Positions 32,413-37,648 of a DNA stretch of 37,648 nucleotides are shown here, piece by piece. A model generated the notes under the pieces. The model was given only the letters and a program-made list of their open reading frames with translations. It made no database searches and was not told the DNA's origin. The stretch is from assembly GCA_015057365.1 (NCBI GenBank), contig SVEN01000027.1, forward strand, positions 1 through 37,648, in the 5' to 3' direction. Source of the stretch: Lachnospiraceae bacterium (GTDB taxonomy: Bacteria; Bacillota; Clostridia; Lachnospirales; Lachnospiraceae). Positions within the stretch are counted from its first letter, which is position 1. Each line of letters opens with the position of its first letter. Position numbers and translations under genes: made by a program.

Positions 32413-33822
32413 TTAATACTCCGAAATATGCTCCTTTGTCATTGTTACCTTCACATAGACTTCTTCCCCGTCTCTGAGCACACCTACGGTAATCTCATCC
32501 CCTTCTCTTGCTTGTAGCATTGCGTCCACAATATGATATTGGCGGGTAATCTCCTGATTCAGAATTCCTCTTTCATCCTCAAAGGAAATGGATTTTAAGA
32601 TATCGCCGGCCTGAAGCTTTCCTTTCACCAGACTGTTATTCGATACCTCTACCACCTTTACCGTTTCATACAAATGCACATGCCCGGTGGAAGGTTCTGC
32701 CTGCATGTAAGACTCGATTGTCTGTACCGTTACCCCCAGCATGCCTCTTTGTACACTTTCGCAGGTCGTACCGAAGCAATGGTCAATCAGATTGTCTGCC
32801 ACATATATTGCTACCTTGGACGGAATCGCATAGGCGATATTTTCCACCGTGGAATCAATAATCTTTGCATTGACGATTCCCATCAGTTCTCCGGACTCGT
32901 TGTAAAGTCCGCCGCCGGAATTTCCCGGATTGACCGGGGTATCCACACGGATTACCCGGAAAGACTGACTCTGTCCCGTAGCAGAGTCGCTCAGAGAAAT
33001 ATGCTCCGAATCTACACTGACTACACCGTAGGACGCGGAGGTGCCGCCTCCTTTGGCATTACCGATGGCTATGGCTGCTTCGCCTACCACGACCAAATCC
33101 GAATCCGTCACCGTCACCGCTGCAGCCGCCGAGTTCCGCAAAAGCTCACTACCCTTAATATGTAATACCGCAATATCGTAATATGCCGAACCGCCCACAT
33201 ACTCTGCCGTCATCTTCTGCTCGGCGATCTCACTCCCGTACAAGTATACGGAAATGTCGCGGCTGATTCCGTTATAAGAGTCACTGTCCGCATCATACAC
33301 CACATGATGATTCGTAATAATAAACGCATCTCCCTTTGCCTTATCCAGCCGGTAAATCACACCGGAACCGGAGGAGGTATAATCCTCACTTACTTTTCCG
33401 GTATACCATCCGGACTGCTTCGGCGTGAAATTACAAACAATGCTCACCGCACTCTGCAACCCCTTTGAGGTGGCATAGGCAATATTACTACCCTTGTTGA
33501 CAATGGTAATACTACCATCCTGTCCGTCTACCCCGTCAATACCGTCTGTGCCGTCTTTTCCATCCGCACCGTCTTTACCGTCGGCTCCGTCCTGTCCGTC
33601 GGCACCATCCGCACCGTCTTTACCGTCAGCTCCCACTACCACACCCAGATTCTGCTCCGTACCGTCCGTATAGGAAAGCACCAGTTCTCCGGCATCATTA
33701 ATATAAGCATCCTCTATGCCGACCGGTTCCGTTTTGGCACAAGCAACCGTAGAAGAAACCAATAAAACTACCAGACCAAGTACCGAAAGCTTCTTAATTC
33801 GTTTTCCTACCCTCTTTTGCAT
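32413..33822 (-). CDS. Exported HtrA-like trypsin-fold protease with a collagen-like repeat
   Basis: The 469-residue protein has an N-terminal signal (basic start, hydrophobic 13-28, possible weak lipobox ending TVAC), then a collagen-like stretch of 13 Gly-X-Y triplets (about residues 64-103) in which Y is always Asp. An S1C protease domain follows (about 120-360) with His173 (TNHHVV), Asp216 (YYDIAVL) and Ser302 (NPGNSGGGL), and a PDZ-like C-terminal domain (about 365-460). It is thus a cell-surface quality-control or processing protease on a stalk. The start at 33822 has AAGGAG; 13 more codons are open upstream. No partner gene is adjacent in sequence logic. Confidence 0.9.
   Translation of the reverse strand: MQKRVGKRIKKLSVLGLVVLLVSSTVACAKTEPVGIEDAYINDAGELVLSYTDGTEQNLGVVVGADGKDGADGADGQDGADGKDGADGKDGTDGIDGVDGQDGSITIVNKGSNIAYATSKGLQSAVSIVCNFTPKQSGWYTGKVSEDYTSSGSGVIYRLDKAKGDAFIITNHHVVYDADSDSYNGISRDISVYLYGSEIAEQKMTAEYVGGSAYYDIAVLHIKGSELLRNSAAAAVTVTDSDLVVVGEAAIAIGNAKGGGTSASYGVVSVDSEHISLSDSATGQSQSFRVIRVDTPVNPGNSGGGLYNESGELMGIVNAKIIDSTVENIAYAIPSKVAIYVADNLIDHCFGTTCESVQRGMLGVTVQTIESYMQAEPSTGHVHLYETVKVVEVSNNSLVKGKLQAGDILKSISFEDERGILNQEITRQYHIVDAMLQAREGDEITVGVLRDGEEVYVKVTMTKEHISEY
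33514..33633 (-). repeat. Imperfect repeat encoding 13 Gly-X-Asp triplets
   Basis: A 120-base tract of 9-base period encodes the collagen-like part of the protease (GAD, GKD, GAD, GAD, GQD, and so on). The DNA is imperfectly repeated with repeated GACGGTAA/GACGGTGC-like units on the minus strand, so repeat number may vary between strains. Confidence 0.8.
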
Positions 33823-33914
33823 TCGAACATCTCCTTCATATCGTTTCTTCCACTCTAACACATTTTTATGTCCTTTTTATGAATTCTACCGTAAAAACTT
33901 CTCCCCGCAATACC

Positions 33915-35153
33915 TTACGCCTCCGAAAAAACCGTCGTCACCGTCATCTCGTCTCCCTGCACTTCCGCGAATACTTCACCACCCATCTTTCGCATTAACT
34001 GACGGCATATATACAGTCCCAGACCGCTTCCCTTCTTATGCTCCGCATTTGCCCCCCTCCAGAAGCTTTCAAAAATATGCGGCAATTCATTCTCCGTAAG
34101 GGTACACCCGCCGTTTCGCACGGAAATCAAAGTACAATTATCCTCCTCGGCCACTGCAATCTCAATCTTCTCTCCATTTCCGTATTTAATCGCATTTTCC
34201 ATCAAATTTTGCAGTACTTCCACAGCCCGGTCCTTATCTCCCGCAAGCAACCGGTCGGAATAGTTTCCCATTCGGAATTCTGTTTTTATCAATTCCAGCT
34301 TTTCTCCGTAATAGGCACTGATTTCACCCAACAAATCCGATAAATAAAACTCTCCCATATGTAATTCAAAACTCAGGAAATCTTCACTGGAAGCCCGGAT
34401 AATTTCCGAAACGAATCCTTCGATTTCATCTGCTTTTGCATTAATACTCTCTGCGATTTCCTTCTGTTTTCCCCGTTCCGTGTACAGTCCTTTCGACAGT
34501 GCTTTCGCATAAAGCTTTATGGCGGAAAGCGGCGTTTTTATATCATGGGAAAGAGAGAGCAGCAATGTCTTTTTCTCTTTCTGCAAAGAAAGCTCCCGTT
34601 CCTTTTGCTGCTCCATGTTTTCTCTTAACATATTTACGCCCCAGACAAAATGTCCGAAAAATCGGGTCTTCTGTTCCGTAAGCGGCATCGTCAAATTCCC
34701 TTTGGATAGCTCGTACGGCACGTTCTCCATCTTTGAAAAAGGCTGCAGCACCTTCCGGCGCACATACAAAAGTACAATGCAAAGCAACAGGCTCATAATT
34801 ACCAACGCTCCGTTTGCCAGCCATAACTGTTCGGATTTGTTTCTTCCGGCATCCCCACGATATTCAAACCGGTATCGTACGCCTTCGATTTCCCGAATCA
34901 CATAATCGCTGTTGCTTTCAAAGAAGGAAGCTTTCTCACCGGTATCCGCTACAATCGCTGTTACATAATCGCATTCCGAAACATCCGGTAGTATTGCGGA
35001 CGTCTCCATCTGCCGCACCAGCCGACTGATTTCCACACGGTACGGGCGTCCGCTCTCTTCCTTTTGCCCAAATAAAATATACCCGTTTACCACAACAAAT
35101 ACGGCAACCGCACAAAGTAAAATCATCAAACAGACCCTATCAAATTTTTTCAT
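33915..35153 (-). CDS. Sensor histidine kinase
   Basis: The 412-residue protein has two membrane helices (about 8-28 and 112-131) flanking an extracellular loop of about 80 residues, a HAMP-like stretch, a HisKA domain with phosphoacceptor His203 (LSHDIKTPLSAI) and an HATPase domain with N box (LQNLMENAIKYGNG) and GSGLGLYIC. It is full length. Its start overlaps the response regulator stop by 4 bases (ATGA). With the regulator, ATP-binding protein and permease it makes one operon; such sets usually detect and detoxify antimicrobial peptides or cell-wall-active drugs. The loop is longer than in BceS-type kinases, so direct ligand sensing is possible. Confidence 0.93.
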   Translation of the reverse strand: MKKFDRVCLMILLCAVAVFVVVNGYILFGQKEESGRPYRVEISRLVRQMETSAILPDVSECDYVTAIVADTGEKASFFESNSDYVIREIEGVRYRFEYRGDAGRNKSEQLWLANGALVIMSLLLCIVLLYVRRKVLQPFSKMENVPYELSKGNLTMPLTEQKTRFFGHFVWGVNMLRENMEQQKERELSLQKEKKTLLLSLSHDIKTPLSAIKLYAKALSKGLYTERGKQKEIAESINAKADEIEGFVSEIIRASSEDFLSFELHMGEFYLSDLLGEISAYYGEKLELIKTEFRMGNYSDRLLAGDKDRAVEVLQNLMENAIKYGNGEKIEIAVAEEDNCTLISVRNGGCTLTENELPHIFESFWRGANAEHKKGSGLGLYICRQLMRKMGGEVFAEVQGDEMTVTTVFSEA

Positions 35154-35812
35154 ACGAACTTATACCCCACTCCCCACACCGTCTGTATCCGGGTCGGATG
35201 CTTCGGGTCATCTTCAATTTTCTCCCTGAGCCACTTCATATGTACCGTCAGTGTCTGTTGCTCCGAAAAGCTGTCGCTGCCCCAAATTTCACGGAACAGC
35301 CAGTCCTTGTTTAATACCTTTCCCTGATTCTCTACCATACATAACAGAAGTTCGAATTCCTTTGCCGTTACGGATATCTCCTTGTCGTCCTTATACACCG
35401 TACGACTTTCCCGATTCAACCGCAAATTTCCGGAAGTCACCTCATCCTGCGCATATCTTCGCTTAAAGATCCCTGCGATTTTTGCCAGCATGATATCGAT
35501 ATCATACGGCTTTTCGATATAGTCATCCGCACCCGCCATAAGACCGGTGAGCTTGTCATCCTTCTCCGTTTTCGCACTGACAATCAATATCGGCGTATTA
35601 CTCTCTTCTCTTATTTTTTGACAAACCGAAAAGCCATCCATCCCCGGCAACATAATATCCAGCACAAGAAGCCTTGCGCCGTACCGTTGGTACAGCAACA
35701 AGGCCTTCTCTCCGCTTTCTGCAACGGATACTGTGTAGTTTTCCGCTCTCAGGAAATCACACAACAAATCCGCCAGTTCTTTATTGTCTTCCACAATTAA
35801 AATATCAATCAT
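35150..35812 (-). CDS. OmpR-family response regulator
   Basis: The 220-residue protein has a receiver domain (about 1-115) with Glu8/Asp9, phosphoacceptor Asp52 (LVLDIMLPGMDGF), Ser79 and Lys101, and a winged-helix DNA-binding domain (about 125-220; VTAKEFELLLCMVENQGKVLNKDWL, TVHMKWLREKIEDDP, IQTVWGVGYKFV). It starts 10 bases after the ABC ATPase stop with a GGAGG ribosome binding site and overlaps the kinase start. Target promoters are likely that of its own operon, which lies outside the window. Confidence 0.95.
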   Translation of the reverse strand: MIDILIVEDNKELADLLCDFLRAENYTVSVAESGEKALLLYQRYGARLLVLDIMLPGMDGFSVCQKIREESNTPILIVSAKTEKDDKLTGLMAGADDYIEKPYDIDIMLAKIAGIFKRRYAQDEVTSGNLRLNRESRTVYKDDKEISVTAKEFELLLCMVENQGKVLNKDWLFREIWGSDSFSEQQTLTVHMKWLREKIEDDPKHPTRIQTVWGVGYKFV

Positions 35813-35822
35813 GTATCCTCCG

Positions 35823-36590
35823 TTACCAGCCCATCTCCATAAGCCAGTTATTTAGGCTTCGCTCTCTGTCTCTTAATTCGGACACCTGCTTCACTCTGTC
35901 TAAATTATACTCTCCCTTAATGGTTCCGTCAACGATATAAAGAACTCGGCTGCATCGTGCTGCCACCTTTACATCATGGGTTACCAGCATAATCGTGGTT
36001 CCTTCTTCGTTTAACTTTGTCAGTTCCTCCATTACCTCGTCGGAGGAGGTACGGTTTAAGGCTCCCGTCGGTTCGTCCGCAAAAATCATCTTCGGTTTGT
36101 TTATCATACTTCTGCAAATGCAGGCCCGCTGCAACTGACCGCCGGATACCTCATTGATGTCATTATCCGCCACCTCTATAATACCCAGCTTTCGCATCAG
36201 CTCCTGTCCTCTTGCCACGGTTTCCTTCCTGCTTTCGGAACGCTTCTTCGACTGACACGCCGGAAGAATAATATTATCCAGCACCGTCAGATTCTTTAAC
36301 ATATACATCTGCTGGAAAATAAATCCCATTTCATTAAGACGAAGTTCCGCCAGCTCCTTATCGTTTAACTTTTCCATATTCTTTCCGTCAAACAGTACCT
36401 CTCCCGCCGTCATCCGGTCCATACCGGATACCGTATATAAAAGCGTAGACTTACCGGAACCGGACGGTCCCATAACCGCTACCATCTCGCCTTCCGAAAC
36501 AGTCAAATTCACATTTTTCAGTACATTATTTTGACGTTTATTTACAATATAAGTTTTGCAAAGATTCTTTGCTTCCAAAACTGATTTCAT
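35823..36590 (-). CDS. ABC transporter ATP-binding protein (MacB/LolD/BceA-like)
   Basis: The 255-residue cytosolic ATPase has Walker A GPSGSGKST (41-49), signature VSGGQLQR, Walker B MIFADEP and the H-loop in LVTHDVKVA. The long C-terminal tail and the pairing with an FtsX-type permease mark the MacB/BceA group, which drives efflux or target-site release of peptides rather than import. It begins 17 bases after the permease stop with an AAGGGG ribosome binding site. It is followed 10 bases later by the response regulator. Confidence 0.93.
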   Translation of the reverse strand: MKSVLEAKNLCKTYIVNKRQNNVLKNVNLTVSEGEMVAVMGPSGSGKSTLLYTVSGMDRMTAGEVLFDGKNMEKLNDKELAELRLNEMGFIFQQMYMLKNLTVLDNIILPACQSKKRSESRKETVARGQELMRKLGIIEVADNDINEVSGGQLQRACICRSMINKPKMIFADEPTGALNRTSSDEVMEELTKLNEEGTTIMLVTHDVKVAARCSRVLYIVDGTIKGEYNLDRVKQVSELRDRERSLNNWLMEMGW

Positions 36591-36607
36591 ATCAGATTCC
36601 CCTTTCT

Positions 36608-37648
36608 CTATTCCAACCCTGCCACATCGGCAGCCTTGATCTTTTTGGTGTACAGTACAGTCAAAAATGCCGTTACCATCGTAGTTCCCAGAACAACAAG
36701 CGGTAACACCACATATACTTCTGCCGGATTTATGGCGTAATCCACTGCAACTTCCATTCCCATCATCCGGAAAATTGGATCAATGCAAAGCCATAAGAAC
36801 GGTCGTAACAGAAGCTCGGCAAAAAGCACTGCCACTACTCCCACAAGAGCAAAGCGTGCCACGTGATAACCGTAAATCTTTCCATTTTTCAGTCCCATCG
36901 CTTTCATCAGTGCAATCTCTCTCGTCTCCTTTGCAATAAAGGAACGTTCCAGCAGTACAGTCACCAATGCTACCAATACGATGGTTAAGCCCGTCATCAG
37001 TCCCTTTATGGCATTCATCGTGTCTGCTACACTTACCGCTTCCTTCACCCATTCTTCGACAAGGATTACTTCGCCGTACTTATCAAAAAATGTGTTGATT
37101 TTCTCTATCCGCTCCTTAACCTCTTTCTTACCTGGGTTATCTGTGAAAATAATCTGTCCGGACATTCCGCCCGACACCTGAATATAATCTATATTTTCAT
37201 CCTCATGGAAACGTACCCCATACCCGCGATTATTCATAGTTTGATACAATGCGGTAATGAGATACTCCCGTTCCCCTTCCATGCTGACAATCACTATCGT
37301 ATCCCCGATATCCGCACCTATGGATTCTGCCGCCAGCCTTGTCATGGCAATTTCTCCCGGTGCCTCCGGTGCGGTTCCTTCAATCCGGGCAAATTGGTCT
37401 ATCTTTGCTCCCGTTGCCTGAAAGCATTGTATCTGAGCCTCTTTCTCTCCGTTCCTTACCGTAAGCGGTATCATCAAATCCTGTACACAGGTAGCAGGCA
37501 TTCCGTGCTCCGAAAGTGTTTCTTCCATCTCTGCCAAATAGTCTTTTAATACCGTGCGCCCATCCTCTGCCATAAAGGTCATTACATCTCCACCGTTGAT
37601 ACCAACCATAGCGTGACATTCCACCATATCAAAGGCAGGCAACAACTT
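36608..37648 (-). CDS. FtsX-type ABC transporter permease, C-terminal part
   Basis: The frame is open to the right edge, so only the last 346 residues are visible. They contain the end of a large extracellular (MacB-like periplasmic core) domain (to about residue 200 of the fragment) and three membrane helices near 220-245, 265-290 and 315-335, with the ERSFIAKETREIALMKAMGLKNGKI pattern of FtsX domains. It is the membrane partner of the ATPase encoded just downstream. The N-terminal helix and promoter are outside the window. Whether the full protein has one or two FtsX domains cannot be seen. Confidence 0.88.
   Translation of the reverse strand, partial: KLLPAFDMVECHAMVGINGGDVMTFMAEDGRTVLKDYLAEMEETLSEHGMPATCVQDLMIPLTVRNGEKEAQIQCFQATGAKIDQFARIEGTAPEAPGEIAMTRLAAESIGADIGDTIVIVSMEGEREYLITALYQTMNNRGYGVRFHEDENIDYIQVSGGMSGQIIFTDNPGKKEVKERIEKINTFFDKYGEVILVEEWVKEAVSVADTMNAIKGLMTGLTIVLVALVTVLLERSFIAKETREIALMKAMGLKNGKIYGYHVARFALVGVVAVLFAELLLRPFLWLCIDPIFRMMGMEVAVDYAINPAEVYVVLPLVVLGTTMVTAFLTVLYTKKIKAADVAGLE

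Noticed and set aside
1-37648. CRISPR arrays, insertion sequences, tRNA or rRNA genes
   Set aside because: No regularly spaced direct repeats, transposase-like frames, or tRNA/rRNA signatures were found.

Overview
The window looks like chromosomal DNA from a low-to-mid-GC Firmicute of class Clostridia, most likely a Lachnospiraceae-type gut anaerobe. This is inferred from strong AGGAGG ribosome binding sites, TTGACA/TATAAT promoters, two T-box leaders on aminoacyl-tRNA synthetase genes, and clostridial families (PocR domain, cytosolic subtilase, BlaI/M56 pair). There are no rRNA, tRNA, CRISPR or insertion sequences. Gene density is high, most genes are on the minus strand, and no intergenic stretch over 300 bases is left unexplained.

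Layout. 1-2713: the end of an AraC regulator, a bidirectional terminator, then a minus-strand group (rarA, a small membrane protein, a nucleotidyltransferase). 2810-6247: an XRE-receiver fusion regulator with a palindromic operator, a Cof-type HAD phosphatase, an APH-fold protein and a zinc-dependent phospholipase C-like protein. 6358-9672: a BlaI-type repressor with two operators and a large M56/BlaR1-type membrane metallopeptidase. 9676-13919: a PurF paralogue whose glutaminase site is missing, then a cadmium/zinc efflux operon (CadC-type sensor, stand-alone HMA protein, P-type ATPase). 13963-19674: cytosolic subtilase, PLP aldolase, GH27 alpha-galactosidase converging on an AraC regulator, and a Nudix hydrolase. 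19809-25714: thrS with a T-box, an orphan lipoprotein binding protein, and two paralogous zinc-ribbon membrane proteins. 25712-29984: a PocR/pseudo-histidine-kinase protein with an EAL protein, and an SPFH protein with a ribbon-helix-helix protein. 30004-37648: a MutT-type Nudix, tyrS with a T-box, a secreted HtrA-like protease with a collagen-like repeat, and an ABC transporter/two-component operon cut by the right edge.

How the parts work together. Several self-contained sensing and response modules sit among housekeeping genes: metal sensing (CadC to CadA), a cell-wall or envelope sensor (BlaI/M56), an ABC-two-component detoxification module, a c-di-GMP module (PocR protein with EAL protein), and tRNA-charging attenuation of thrS and tyrS. 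The least conventional items are the glutaminase-dead PurF paralogue, the PocR protein lacking a phosphoacceptor histidine beside a degenerate-GGDEF/EAL protein, the paired zinc-ribbon membrane proteins, and the XRE-REC fusion.
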